Shown in pieces: positions 1 through 16,600 of a stretch of DNA of 64,000 nt. Position numbers and translations under genes: made by a program. The notes under the pieces were generated by a model. The model had not been told where the DNA came from and did no database searches. It was given only the letters and a program-made list of their open reading frames with translations. This DNA is from Macrotis lagotis (taxonomy: Eukaryota; Chordata; Mammalia; Peramelemorphia; Peramelidae), in NCBI RefSeq assembly GCF_037893015.1, contig NC_133665.1:104065937-104129936 (forward strand). Reading direction: 5' to 3'. Each line of letters starts with the position of its first letter. Position 1 is the first letter of the stretch.

Positions 1-120
1 ACATCTCTGCACTGGTTCTGCTCTTTACTTTTTCCCATCTTAACCTCCTAGTGAATGAACTACTCTGTCCTCTTCTCTTGAGTCCGTTGCCCCCTTATCC
101 TATCAAGCAACTTGATCTTT

Positions 121-830
121 TTTTAATTAATTTATTTTTTATTAAAGATATTATCTGAGTTTTAAAATTTCCCCCACCTTACTTCCCTCCCCCATCCGCC
201 CCCACAGAAAGCACTCTGTCAGTCTTTACTTTGTTTCTATGTTGCACCTTGATCCAAATTGACTGTGATGATATCCTTTAAGAAGAGAAGTCTAAGAGGT
301 AACAAGATCAGACAATAAGATATCTGGTTTTTTTCCTAAATTAAAGGGAATAGTCCATGAACTTTGTTCAAACTCCACAGCTCTTTATCTGGATACAGAT
401 GGCACTCTCCTTTGCAGACAGCCCAAAATTGTTGCCGATTGTTGCACTAATGGAATGAGCGAGTCCTTCAAGGTTGATCATCTCCCCCATTGTTGCTGTT
501 AGGGTGTACAGTGTTTTTCTGGTTCTGCTCATCTCACTCAGCATCAGTTCATGCAAATCCCTCCAGGTTTCCCTGAAATCCCGTCCCTCCTGGTTTCTAA
601 TAGAACAATAGTGTTCCATGACATACATATACCACAATTTGCTAAGCCATTCCCCAATTGAAGGGCATTTACTTGATTTCCAATTCTTTGCCACCACAAA
701 CAGAGCTGCTGTGGATATTTTTGTACAAGTGATGTTTTTACCCTTTTTCATGATCTTCAGGGTATAGAGCTAGTAGTGGTATTGCTGGGTCAAAGGGTAT
801 GCATATTTTTGTTGCCCTTTGGGCGTAGGA
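121..830 (-). mobile_element. L1 LINE, 5'-truncated 3' end
   Basis: The minus strand at 368-751 encodes the C-terminal end of L1 ORF2 (AALFVVAKNWKSSKCPSIGE, then GEWLSKLWYMYVMEHYCSI), matching the conserved L1 tail. The poly(A) end appears as a T-rich stretch near 118-140. The same subfamily recurs at 26.1, 46.0 and 55.6 kb. Confidence 0.9.
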
Positions 831-1156
831 ACTTGTTCTACACTGCAACCTTAGATTACTCCTACCATTCTCCCTTAGCTCCTAATCATATGCTACAGAA
901 CAAAAAATGGAGAAAATAATGAAACCAAATGGCCTGGGACCACTACAAGTTTATGATACATGATGTCAATTGGATTCTCCCTGCTGCAAAACAATCTTTT
1001 TATATCTCCCTAGTTGATGCACTATCCCACTTAACATGGCAGCTTTCCCAAATCTTTTCCTTTCTCCTCAAACTTCCCATAGCTCCTCATCCCCCTACCC
1101 ACTCAGCTGAAAACTTTGAGAGAATCATATTTCAGTTTTAAAATTGAGGCTTTTCT
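831..1156. other. AT-rich stretch without a recognised feature
   Basis: No splice-framed coding sequence or familiar repeat was recognised here; the open frames are short and composition-driven. Confidence 0.5.
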
Positions 1157-1318
1157 GGGGCGGCTAAGGTGGCACAGTGGATAGAGCACCAGCCCTGGAG
1201 TCAGGAGGACCTGAGTTCAAATCCAGACTCAGACACCTAGCTGTGTGACCTTAGACAAGTCACTTAACCCCACTGCCTTGCAAACCCCCCTCAAAATAAA
1301 AAAAAATAATAAAATAAA
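1157..1318 (+). repeat. Marsupial tRNA-derived SINE
   Basis: Starts with ggggcggctaaggtggcaca, has the tRNA-like B-box region gagttcaaatcc, and ends in an A-rich tail. Confidence 0.9.
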
Positions 1319-1689
1319 ATTGAAGCCATTCACAGAGAGTTCTCTCTTGCCTTCTGCCCAACATCTTCTTCACTTTCTTCACATAAAGAGGAATTCTTTC
1401 TCCTTGCCAGGTATACTCCTTTATATACATAAGGAATCCCATTCTACCCTGTCTTCTCCAGCAAATTGCCCCTTCTATCATTCCCTACTCTTTCACTAAT
1501 CTTCAGACTCTCCAGTTCTACATGCTGCTTCCAAACATGCTTGTGCCTCCCTTTCCTCAACAAATTTTTACTTAATCTATTCATTTCCAGTAGCTATTGT
1601 CCCTTCGTATCTCTCCTTTCTTTTAAGGTTAACCTCATTGAAAAAGACCTTCTAAAATAGATGTCTATACTTCCAGTAATCTCACTCTA

Positions 1690-1930
1690 GCAGGCAGCTA
1701 TATGTGTAAGTGAAAGGAATACAGGGTCTGGAGTCAGGAATTCATCTTGCTGGTTCATATCAAGCTTCAGACACTTCCTAGTTCTGTGACCCTGGGCAAG
1801 TGGCTTCAACCTGTTTACATCTGTTCCTTCTTTGTAAAATAAGCTGGAAAAGGAAATGGCAAGTCACTCCAGTATCTTTGCCAAGAAAACCCTAAATGGA
1901 TTCACAAAGAATCAGACAGAACTGAACAAC
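1690..1930 (+). repeat. MAR1-type SINE with RTE-like tail
   Basis: A tRNA-like head (gggtctggagtcaggaattc, then tgtgaccctgggcaagt) is followed by the MAR1 tail 'ggaaaaggaaatggcaa...ccaagaaaaccc' and 'cagacagaactgaacaacaa'. It is flanked by imperfect 43-bp direct repeats at 1628-1672 and 1931-1973. Confidence 0.75.
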
Positions 1931-2499
1931 AACCTCATTGAAAAGGCCTTCCAAAATAGATGAGCCTACTTCCTTCTATCTCATACTCAAGACTTTGCAG
2001 TCTGGTTTCGAACTTCATTATTCAACTAAAACAATTTATTCAACTCTTATAAAACTCTTTATTCAAACATTATTCAACTAAACTTCTCTTTCCAAAATTA
2101 CTAATGATCTTTTAGTTGCTAAATTTAATGGCTCTTTCTCAATCCTCATCCTTCAGATCTCTCTGTACACTGTAGCTGTCCTGTCAATCACTCTCAATAT
2201 TCTCTTCTTTCTGGGTTTTTTATGACAATGCTCTCTTCCAGTTCTCCTACCCATCTGACTGTTCCTTCTTTGTCTCTTTTATTCAGTCTTCAACCATAGT
2301 ATTCCCATTAACTACAGGGGTCCTTCAAGGCTATGGCTGGGCCATCTTCTCTTTTTCCTCTCTACTATTTCACTTAGAGACCTCATCATTTCCCACTGTC
2401 TCAAGTCATTATTTCTATGAAGATGAATTTTAGACTATCTTAACCAGATCTAAACTCTCTCCCAAATTCCATTCTCAAATTTCAAATATTTATCTTTTT

Positions 2500-2638
2500 T
2501 TAACTTTTTATTAATTAATTAAGTGACTTGCCCAAGGCCACATAGCTAAGCAATTATTAAGTGTCTGAGGCTGGATTTGAACTCAGGTCCTTCTAACTCC
2601 AGGGCCGGTGCTCTATCCACTGTGCCACCTAGCTGCCC
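2500..2638 (-). repeat. Marsupial tRNA-derived SINE
   Basis: Reverse complement of the common SINE, ending 'tgtgccacctagctgccc'; nested in the L2 element. Confidence 0.85.
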
Positions 2639-3448
2639 TTCCAATGGATATTCTTAAACTCAATAAGCCCAAAACTGAATTCATTCTTTTCGCTCTCAAA
2701 CCCTCCCCTCTTCCTAACTTTCCTCTTCTCTAGGAGAATTCTATTATTCTCACAGGCAGCTGGGCTTGCCACCTAGGAATCATTCTCTCCTCTTCACTCT
2801 CTCCTTCCCCCCATATCCAGTCAGTGGACACATACTGCCATTTCTTCCTCCACAACACATCTCAGCATAGACTACCTTCTCCCCTCTGACAATGCAGCCA
2901 CCCTGCAGCAGACCTTCATCCCCTCTTGCCTGTGGTGTGACAATAGCCTTCACATTCAAGCCTTTTCCCACTCCAGGCCACCTTCCTCTCAATGATCTTA
3001 CTAAAAAGCAAGTCTGGCCATATCACCACCCTGTTCCAAAAACTCCAGTGGTTCCCTATTACCTCTAGGTTCCATAGCCTCTGTTTGGCTTTACAGCTGC
3101 TTCAGAACCTTTCTCTCCCCTCCCTGGAAAGTGATACTGGCTTCCTTGCTGTTCCTAAGACATACTCCATCTCCTCTCCTTCATTGGCTCTTCCCCAGGC
3201 CTGGATTCCCTCCTCTCCTCTTCTCTGTCTCTTAGCTTTCCTGGCCTCCTTCCAGCCTCACCTTCTGCAGGAACCTTTCCCCAACCTCCTGAAGCTTAGT
3301 GTCTCCCCTGAGCTCACCCCTGTTGATATCCTCTATGTACAGACTTGTTGCATGTTGCCCTCGATGTTAGAGTATGAGTTCCTTGAAAGCAGGACTGAGA
3401 TTTTTTTGGTATCCTGGGATTAACTCTGGCAAATAATAGGGGCTTCAT

Positions 3449-3768
3449 CAATGCTAAATGACCCAGAGACATCCTGGTATAGAAGACCTAACTCTCTGCT
3501 TGGCTTCTTTGACCTACGTATGTGACTAAGAAGGTGACCACCTCTAAGGGCATCAGTTTTTCTGGATAGAAAATGGTAAAATGAGGAGTTTCGAATAGTT
3601 TCTCTAAAATCTCCACCACTAAATTCCATGATCCTAAATTGCTCAAGTATCTGTGGGGGCAAGGGATGGGGGGGGGGATGAAAATGAAAGTAAGGCAGAC
3701 AACAAGTCCAAAGCCCACTCAGAAGCACCTCCACACTACTAACCTAGTTCTGTTTCCTCTCAGCCAAA
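3449..3768 (+). other. Conserved 5' flank of unit 1
   Basis: This stretch between the L2 end and the first coding exon matches the 5' flank of unit 6 (53360-53625): shared pieces are 'acctggtatag', 'ccactcctaagg/ccacctctaagg', 'agaagcacctccacac' and the acceptor 'ccctctcagccaaa'. It probably holds intronic or promoter sequence of the family. Confidence 0.55.
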
Positions 3769-9157
<5,389 letters not shown>

Positions 9158-9385
9158 TCAACCCCATCCCTGGCCCCTGAGAGGTCTGGTCCAATACTGG
9201 CTACCTTTGCCTTCTGACCTTGTGACCTTGACTCAGTTGCTTCCCTTTCCTTAGCCTGAATTTTCTTCTCTCTAAAATGAGAGGCTTCTCCTAAATGATC
9301 CTTGAGGTCTCTAACTGTTCACAATGTGTAATCCTTTGTATTCCTACTTTTTAAAATTGGAAAATAAAGGGATGTCCCCACAGCA
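9158..9385 (+). other. 3' UTR of unit 1, with poly(A) signal at 9363-9368
   Basis: AATAAA sits about 205 bases after the stop. The UTR contains a degraded MIR-like piece ('tgaccttgactcagttgctt'). The same UTR, including the 'aaaataaa(g/t)gg' signal and following 'gcaaatg', is recognisable at unit 3 (minus, signal at 22639-22644), and a similar signal occurs at unit 5 (50865-50870). This supports transcription of the ancestral gene. Confidence 0.65.
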
Positions 9386-9559
9386 AATGAATGTTTTTGT
9401 TGAACTGAAAAGAGTCATTTGGCTCCCTCCTGAGACCATCTAGTTCTCTGTTTCTCAGTTCCCCTTAGCAGTTGGGGTCCCTCACCTCTTCTCCACATGG
9501 AGCAGCCCTCAGCAATCTATCCCTCAGAGTCCCAGGGTATCCTTGGGATCCTTATGGCC

Positions 9560-9725
9560 CTAATCATGTTACTTTGTGGAGGCAGTTCTGACAATTCCAT
9601 CCCTTCTCAGTTTACTTGTCTGTAAAACGGGGGAATAATTCTCACCTACCACACTGGTTTCTTGTCACATTCTGTGAAGAATTGAGTTTTTCTGTCAGTG
9701 GGAGTCTGTTATCTTTCCAGCTCTC
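9560..9725 (+). repeat. Duplicated 3' flank shared by units 1, 3 and 6
   Basis: 'taatcatgtta(c/t)ctt...ccatccc(t)..ttctca' through 'gaattgagttttt' recurs at 53740-53930 (+), and in inverted form near 22320-22480. The duplication units therefore extend beyond the gene body. Confidence 0.6.
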
Positions 9726-9729
9726 TTAT

Positions 9730-10365
9730 GTATATAAAAAAAAAGTCAACACTTACCTTTAGAGGGTGTCCTTGAATGTCTGTGAGGGCTTCCCTTTCTC
9801 TTAGCTCAGACTAAAAAAAAACCTCAGAGAGCTGTGGAAAGTGCCTCCTGCTCCATTACCTCCAATATCCAGACTTAACTTGTTCAGTCCATCTCTCCAA
9901 TCCATACCCTTCTCCTCAATCTCCTAATAATTCCTAAGCTTCAGGATCTTACTCCTGTTACAAAGACTCTTTCCTGAACTCCCTGCTTCCAGACTCTCCC
10001 CTTTGGAATCCAATCTGCACAATCCTTTCTGGACCTGCCCACCCCATGCCTTCCATTTGTTTGTTGAAAACCCCCCAAAGCTTCACTGTCCAACTCAAAG
10101 TCACTTCTGGAAAGCAACCCCTGCAGACCTGAGCCCCTCCAGCACCATGGGTGTACATCTTTTAAAACACCTGCTTCAAGTATAAGCCCCTCATTTCCCT
10201 ACCAGAATGAAGGCGGCACTGGGATACTGACTTCAGGAAGCTCTCAGACTGGGAAGACAAAGGAGAGGCATCTTGAGTCCTAGTGGTTTTCTCTATTCCT
10301 TCCCTTTCAATCCTAGAGACCCCCCCCCACTCCTGGATGTTATCAAATATCCTGCCCCCTTCCCT
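9730..10365. other. Spacer between units 1 and 2
   Basis: No coding frame with splice support and no clear repeat. The open frames in both strands are short and overlapping. Confidence 0.4.
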
Positions 10366-10466
10366 AGTGGAGTCAAACATGTTGCCTTGTTTTACAATGG
10401 CCTTCCAAGAAAAGATCAACTCCCTTTGCTCTCCCTTTGTCCCAGCTGGGAGCTGGAGACTGCCAA
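10366..10466 (+). other. Candidate 5' non-coding exon of unit 2
   Basis: The block 'gtggagtcaaacatgt' to 'gggagctggagactgccaa' followed by gtgagg is conserved at unit 5 (45838-45940), where it ends AAG/gtaagaac. Conservation stopping at a donor in both copies suggests an untranslated first exon. No transcript evidence. Confidence 0.4.
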
Positions 10467-11378
10467 GTGAGGACCAAATGCTGGAGAGATAAATATTCAG
10501 TGGTTCTTATTACCCATATCACCTAAGAGGGGAATCCAAGCTTGATCAGCTGAACTCAATGTCAGAGAGGTGTGTATTCAGAGATTGTCCTTCTGTGGGT
10601 TGACTTTATAAAGGATTAACATCTACTAAGTGGCCACTCAGATGGAGTTAGTGTCTATAGGGTAAGTGACAGCCCAGAGGCTGGGGTCCAGCAAAAGACT
10701 CTGAGGCTCTATCCCCTAACCCAGGATGTGAAGGACTACCACAGAATTGGTTTCCCAAAGCCAACAAGCCAAAGGTTATCCCAAGCATCTGACAGCTCAG
10801 ATTGGAGCTCTGACACAGCACTCAGAGATTCCAGATGATCTGCATGCCACTGGGACTGTCTAATACCCACAGTTCATGGAAGTTTGCATAGATCTGAGTC
10901 ACTGTTCACCACTTTTTGTCCCACTAGTAAACTAAAACTTCAGAACAATGACAATTATCCTTGATCTAGAGGGAAGAGGTTGAATTGAGGGATAAAGGCT
11001 ATAGACTTGCATGGGGGAAAAAAACCAAACTGTTGACCAGAAATGAATCTAGGAATATGTAACAAACTTTTTACCCCTAGACCTCCAACCCAGGTTCATG
11101 CTAGGAGGAAGAGACAAAAACTGAGTATAATAGAAATAAACCTACATTTGGAATTTGAAGATCTCAAACTCCCTGTTTTGCCACTTACAACTACCTATAT
11201 GACTTTGATCAAGTCACCCCACTTCTCTAAAATGAGAGGATCCCTATGGCCTCTACCAACTTTTAATCCTGAAAAATCTATGTCTCTCTCATTGTCAAAT
11301 CTGGAGATTAAAAGGATAAGGCCTTTTCAGAAAAGCCTTCAATCCACTTACCTCTTTCTGTCTTCCTTCTCAGCTAAA

Positions 11379-12920
11379 ATGGAATCCAAGGATAAACCCA
11401 GAAACTTTAAGTCTCAGAAAGAGCCAGTGATGGAACTCTTTTTCTATTCTAGAGCTGTATATCATTTTCAAACTTCAGGTAAGACAAATCAACTCATCTT
11501 CCAAGGGGCCCACCCTGAGCCCTACTTTCCTAACCTGAATATATCTACACCTCAAAGACCCATCCCAAGGGCTAGTCATAGAGTTTTCCTCATTTACACA
11601 GCATTAGCTTATTTGTCTACTCTTTTACTCCAAAACATTCAAAGTCTTTGTTGAGGACTTCAAAGATATTTTGCCTTAAAGTGATTAGATTGAAGTTGAG
11701 CTGTGTGTCTTAGGATAAACTCCTGATAAGGACTTGACTGTGAGATGAAGAGGAGTCAAATAGAAATATCAAGCTTGTATTAAGAGTCTATGTACAGGGG
11801 TGGCTAGGTGGTACAGTGAATAGAGCACCGGCCATGGAGTCAGGAGTACCTGAGTTCAAATCCGGCCTTAGACAATTAATAATTACCTAGCTGTGTGGTG
11901 TTGGGCAAGCCATTTAACCCCCATAGCCTTGCAAAAACCTAAAATAAAAAAAAAAGAGTCTATGTACAAGCCCAAGGAGGTGGCGCTGGAAATGGGGCCC
12001 TGAAAAACATACTGTATTCATCTAAGACAAAAACCCTGCCCTTATAATGAACATTCATAGAATTCAGCCTACTAACTTTGCCAGAATCCTTTCATATGCT
12101 GGATTGTTTTTTTTTTATTAGTTTCCTTTGTCCTCAGTCCATGCTCACACTGCTTGCTGATCTGATGCACAGGAATTGTATTCTTTTGTCTTCTCTAACT
12201 AGAAATGCCCACATTCTTCCAAGAAGCCCCTTCCTAGAACCCACTTCATAGCTCAGAAGTACTACTCTTATGTCTAGGTAAGTATATTCCACCCCTATTT
12301 ACATCACAATCTCTACTCTCCCTGCTCTGACCCTCCCAGTCTCAACAAATTAAGTTCCTATAGGGAAGGAGAGAGGAGTGTGACCTTCTCCACATATTAC
12401 CACACTACCCCAGAGTAATATATTGATTGGAATCTTTTGTGTCTTAACTTGGAAGGGGCATGGGAAGCAATCAATAACCCAAGGACACAGGGAGATGTCA
12501 CTTTTCCAGGACAATATCACAATATTGGCATTAAGATGAAAGGCACTGGTTTTCCTCTGTCTGCCTCCTCTCCTTCCCAGGTGACCAAAAAATCTGAAGA
12601 TAAGAAGCTGGACAACATATCAGAGATTCTGAGTGCCCATCCAGAACTATGTTCCTGCAGGGCTAGCCCAGCCTGACCTTGGGCAATGGTTTAGGTCCTG
12701 GGAGACAGGACCAAGGAGAGCAGCTAATGAAGAATTCAGCTGCACCAAGGGTCAGCTTCTGCTTCCTTTGGCAACCATACAGATCCAGAAGGCAAGAACC
12801 TATACCCTATCCAAACATACAGTCCAAATCAAAAGATCTGCCTCATCTCTCTTCTGAAGCCTTCAACCAGGACTCACCCCATGGTCAGGCAAAAACACAC
12901 TTCTGAGTATCACCCACTTA
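11379..12920 (+). pseudogene. Unit 2: broken paralogue of unit 1
   Basis: Exon 1 (11379-11478) is open: 33 codons, ends in phase 1, TCAG/gtaaga, and keeps the strong start context (ctaaaATGG). Exon 2 (12203-12277, ctaactag/AAATGCCC to CTAG/gtaagta) carries an in-frame TAG. Exon 3 starts at 12581 after cttcccag with VTKKSEDKKLD, matching the family core. Compared with unit 5 it then has two extra bases, which shift the frame into a TGA at 12674-12676. Sequence related to the unit 1 C-terminus persists to about 12915. Intron 1 contains one SINE. Most likely a decayed gene; a short product from exon 1 alone cannot be excluded. Confidence 0.65.
11798..11955 (+). repeat. Marsupial tRNA-derived SINE
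   Basis: 'ggtggctaggtggtacagtg' to 'catagccttgcaaaaaccta' plus A-tail, in intron 1 of unit 2. The flanking 'agagtctatgtaca' is repeated on both sides. Confidence 0.9.
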
Positions 12921-13018
12921 CCTGACCCTTCAGCTCTACTTCCAACCCTAATTCAGGGTCTAATCCCTTGCTGGCCTCTTGCCAGCTCTACTACTTTGGA
13001 TAAATCACTACCACTTGG

Positions 13019-13032
13019 GGGGGGGGGGGGGT
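13019..13032. repeat. Poly-G run
   Basis: A pure G tract of about 14 bases downstream of unit 2. Confidence 0.9.
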
Positions 13033-13359
13033 AGGGAGGGTCTCCATTGTCTTCTTTCAAATCAAGATCTTTTATGCAGTCCTCTATGTGGTCCCTTACC
13101 CCTTTCTATCTGAAGTTTGATAATAATTATTACTTTTCTAAAGTGATGTCTGGTGGATTTTTGGCAAAGCTGCTGATAAAATATCTCACATTATTCCTGT
13201 GGAGAAAATGGATATGGAATAGACGATCATTTTCAGAGCTGGTTGGATGACAAGATACAAAGCATACTTAGTAATGGTTCAGTATCAGCTTTGCAGGAAG
13301 TGTTCAGTCAGATGTCTCACTGATCTGTACTGGCCCTCTTTTTCTTTTTAATTTTATTT

Positions 13360-13515
13360 AGGGGTGGCTAGGTGGTGCAGTGAATAGAGCACCAGCCCTG
13401 AAGTCAGGAGGACCTGAGTTCAAATACAGCCTCAGACACTTAATAATTATCTAGCTGTAATGGCCTTGGGCAAGCCACTTAACCCCATTGCCTTGCAAAA
13501 ACCTAAAAAAAAAAG
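13360..13515 (+). repeat. Marsupial tRNA-derived SINE
   Basis: Full SINE, followed almost at once by an inverted copy. Confidence 0.9.
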
Positions 13516-13519
13516 AAAC

Positions 13520-13660
13520 ATTTATTTAAGGCAATGAGATTAAGTGACTTGCCCAAGGTCACACAGCTAGGCAATGATTAAATGTCTAAGGCTGAATTTG
13601 AACTCAAGTTCTCCTGACTCTAGGGCTGGAGCTCTATCCACTGTGCCACCTAGGTGCCCC
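13520..13660 (-). repeat. Marsupial tRNA-derived SINE, inverted partner
   Basis: 'aaggcaatgagattaagtga' to 'ccacctaggtgcccc'. With the preceding copy it forms a near-contiguous inverted pair. Confidence 0.9.
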
Positions 13661-13669
13661 AGCCCTCTT

Positions 13670-14095
13670 TTAATCAAAATTTTTTTCAAACAAAACCTGC
13701 TTTTTCTTCTTCTCACCTCACTTTTCATTGAGAAAGTAAGAAAAATTAATTATGAACATGTATAGAGAAGTGATCACATGTCAAACTCTAAGTCTGGACT
13801 GATCTAAACACAGTCTTCCTTCCCTATGTGCTACAGACTAGAGCTGGAGGAAATCATAAACCACTGTGAAGTGGCTATCTCTATGTCAATGGCTTGAGAC
13901 TACACTCCAGTGAGTTCTACCCACTGTTTGCCCCCAGTGATCATTAACCCATTGACTAGGTTCCCTTCAAATTTGTTATCTAATCTAAATTGAACCCTAA
14001 GTGAAGCAGGACAATCATGCTACTTCTCAAAGGATTATCCCACTCTTGCCCCCTCCCCTTTAACTCCTTACCTTAAAATACAATAAATAAAAGAA
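13670..14095. other. Spacer without recognised gene
   Basis: Nothing beyond low-complexity AT-rich sequence was recognised. Confidence 0.4.
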
Positions 14096-14099
14096 CTGT

Positions 14100-14640
14100 G
14101 ACATCAACTGAAGAATAACTTGAACAAGTTGTGGTATATGCTTATAATGGAATATTATAGTGTTATAAGAAATGAAGAGAAGGATAATTTCAGAAAAATC
14201 TGGAAAGATTTACAGTTCATGAAGTGAGCAGAACCAGGAGAACATTGTATATAGTAACAGCAGTATTGTATAATGAATGTGAATTACTTAACTATTCTCA
14301 GTGATACAATGATCCAAGATAATCCCAAAGGATTCATGGTGAAAAAGGCTATCTACTTCCAAAAAAAAAAATAGCATCTCAATACAGACAGAAGTATATT
14401 ATTTTTCACTTTATTTTTTTGAGTTTTCCTCCATGAAATATAGAAATATTTTACATGAATGCATATGTAGAATCCATATCACACTGTTTACTTCTTACCC
14501 TTTAAGGAAGGGGAAGGGATTAGGGGTTAAGATGGAAAGATAGAATTTGGAATTCAAGACTTAAAAAAAAAAGACAACAAATGCCAAAAATTGTCCTTAC
14601 ATGTAATTGAGGGGAAACAAAATATTATTTAAAAAAGTAT
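14100..14640 (+). mobile_element. L1 LINE 3' end
   Basis: Degraded ORF2 end ('gttgtggtatatgcttataa', 'gaagtgagcagaaccaggag') followed by an L1-type 3' UTR near 14520-14600. Confidence 0.75.
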
Positions 14641-15160
14641 ATCTACTAGATAAAATGACCATTTCCATACATACAGTGTTAAATAGAGGGACAGTATGTA
14701 AAATTGAATTCTATGGATTTTCTTTCTTTTTAAGGATAAAAATAACTGTACTGCTTATCTCAGGATCCTTCTGGCCTTCCTTCTGATCTCTATTTTTGAT
14801 TAGAAGAAAAGGGAGCTAGTCACAACATACATCTTTCTCTCCAAATCAGAAAAAAAAAAACCTTACTAACAAATGTGTGTGGTCTAGCAAATTTCCTGAT
14901 TGGCCATACAAAAAAAAAATGTATGTTTTATCCTATAACTTCATTTCATCCCTCTCCATCAAATAGTGGCTTCCTAGTCCTTACCTCATCCACCCTAAAG
15001 CTCATGTTTCCTCAAATCTCCACAGCACCCAATGCTTTCAATCTCTCCTTCCCCTTCTTGATCTTTTGACAAATCAATACTATCTTTGACTTCTCTTGGA
15101 CATCACCTCTTCCTAGATTGCTCCAGGGACACTCTTGGCTCATTCCCTCCCAGATAAACT
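14641..15160. other. Upstream of KLHL9: AT-rich, possible degraded LINE
   Basis: Pyrimidine-rich sequence near 14900-15080 loosely resembles inverted L1/HAL1 3' regions seen at 33.8 and 61.3 kb. Not certain. Confidence 0.3.
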
Positions 15161-15162
15161 GA

Positions 15163-15302
15163 TTTTAAAAGATTTTAAAGATTCTCTGAGTATTGATGAG
15201 GAGTGGTGCGGTGACTTTCTCTTTAAATCTCTTTAAAGATTTTTAATAAGATTTTAAAGATTGTCAGTATTGTTGAGTGGTGTGGTGACTTTCTCTAAAG
15301 TC
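15163..15302. repeat. Imperfect tandem duplication of about 65 bp
   Basis: Two copies of 'gattttaaagatt(c/g)t..gtattg' followed by 'gtggtg(c/t)ggtgactttctct' lie side by side, 200-350 bases upstream of the CpG island. Confidence 0.7.
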
Positions 15303-16382
15303 AGTGGTGTTGGCATCATTTCTGTGTCTTTGATTCAACTGTTAACTATTAATGATTAATGCCTCAGTTCCATTTAACCAATTCATGTCCATTAGATTTT
15401 ATGAATGGATATTTACTGGGAATATAAAACGAGAAGTAAAGATATTTCTTCCCAATCTCTGGGGCTGAGGGATACTATCTCACAGGATGGGGAGACTGAA
15501 TCGGTCCCATCCAGCGCTTCCAAAGGTCGGACAGCTGCAGGATGAGACATCAACTCCCGCCAGGCCGAGTCAGACAAGTTGTCCAGGGCTTTGCCGGTGA
15601 GAGGCAAGTTCACGGGGAGGAAAACCCGATCAGAGGCAACAGCAGGGCCAGGCAGTGCCGGGCCATCCGCCCTCCCTGGGGAGACGAGGCCGGGCTTGTC
15701 CATCTGAACCTACTGGCGGCTGGAACCGGGCCTCATCCTCCGGTTCCAGCCAATCAGCAGTCTCTTGTGGGCAGAGTGGAAGCGGAGCTCTGCGCATGCC
15801 CCTCCGCAGGCGCGAGCCCGGCCCTTCTATTAGCCATGACGGCGCTTCCCGGCCGCCCCCCTCCCGAGTGGGGATGACGTCACAGGGCGTTCTGCACACG
15901 CTCACCCGGCTCGGCCTCCCCAGCGCTCGCCACTAGGGGCGCTGGTGACCGCCGGCTCCCCCCGCGCCGGGCCAACGGCCCCGAACGTTCCCCGAAGGGC
16001 CCCCGGCAGCGCCCCGGGGCCGCCCCGCGTGGGGTCGCCTCCGCACACCGAGCCCCCCCCCCCCGCAGAGCCGCCCCCCGCCCCCGCCGCCCGGAGATGC
16101 TCGTGCCCGCCCTCGCGGCCCGGGGCCGGAGCCGGGGAGCCCGCGCGCCCGCGGCCGAGCTGGGGCCGGGGGCCCCGGGGGCCCCGGGGAGCGGCGGTTC
16201 GCGCCGCGCGGCGGCCTAGGGTGCGGAGGCCGCGAGCCCGCAGCCCCCCCCCGCGGCGCCCCCCAGCCCGGCCGCGGGCGCGCAGCGGCGGCGCGGCGCA
16301 GCCCCCTCCCCTCCCCCTCCCCTCCCCTCGCCTCTTCCTCCTCCCCCGCCCGCGGAGGAGCCGAGCGGAGCCGCGAGCCCGA

Positions 16383-16411
16383 GCGGCGGCGGCGGCGGCG
16401 GCGGCGGCGGC
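16383..16411 (+). repeat. (CGG)n tract in KLHL9 5' leader
   Basis: About nine CGG units immediately before the CTC tract, about 220 bases upstream of the start codon. Confidence 0.9.
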
Positions 16412-16600
16412 CTCCTCCTCCTCCTCCTCCTCCTCCTCCTCCTCCTCCTCCTCCTCCTTCTCCTCCTCCTCCTCCTCCTCCTCCTCCTCCTCCTCCCCTC
16501 CTCCTCCTCCTCCTCCTCCTCCCCTCCTCCTCCTCCTCCTCCTCCTCCTCCCCTCCCCCTCCTCCTCCTCCTCCTCCCCTCCTCCTCCCCTCCTCCCCGG
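16411..16600 (+). repeat. (CTC)n polypyrimidine tract in KLHL9 5' leader
   Basis: Roughly 190 bases of almost pure CTC/CCT repeats with a few CCC or TTC interruptions, ending about 30 bases before the start codon. Long Ser-, Pro-, Glu- and Arg-rich frames across it in both strands are composition artefacts. Confidence 0.95.

Larger units (their letters stand above)
1480..3440 (+). mobile_element. L2-clade LINE, reverse transcriptase to 3' end
   Basis: The sequence follows the mammalian L2 RT region and 3' end: the GVPQG-like ggggtccttcaagg near 2320, 'cccaaaactgaattcatt' near 2670, 'tctggccatatcaccaccct' near 3013, and the terminal 'gagttccttgaaagcagg' followed by a relic of the '...taggtgcttaataaatg' end near 3440. 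It is degenerate and carries two nested SINEs (about 1690-1930 and 2500-2638). A second L2 fragment at 51.5-52.5 kb sits in the same position relative to unit 6 of the local gene family. Confidence 0.75.

Noticed and set aside
15930-15945. CTCF-like site ccactaggggcgctgg in the KLHL9 island
   Set aside because: One base short in the G-run compared with the CTCF core, so two later positions fall out of register. Not supported without binding data.
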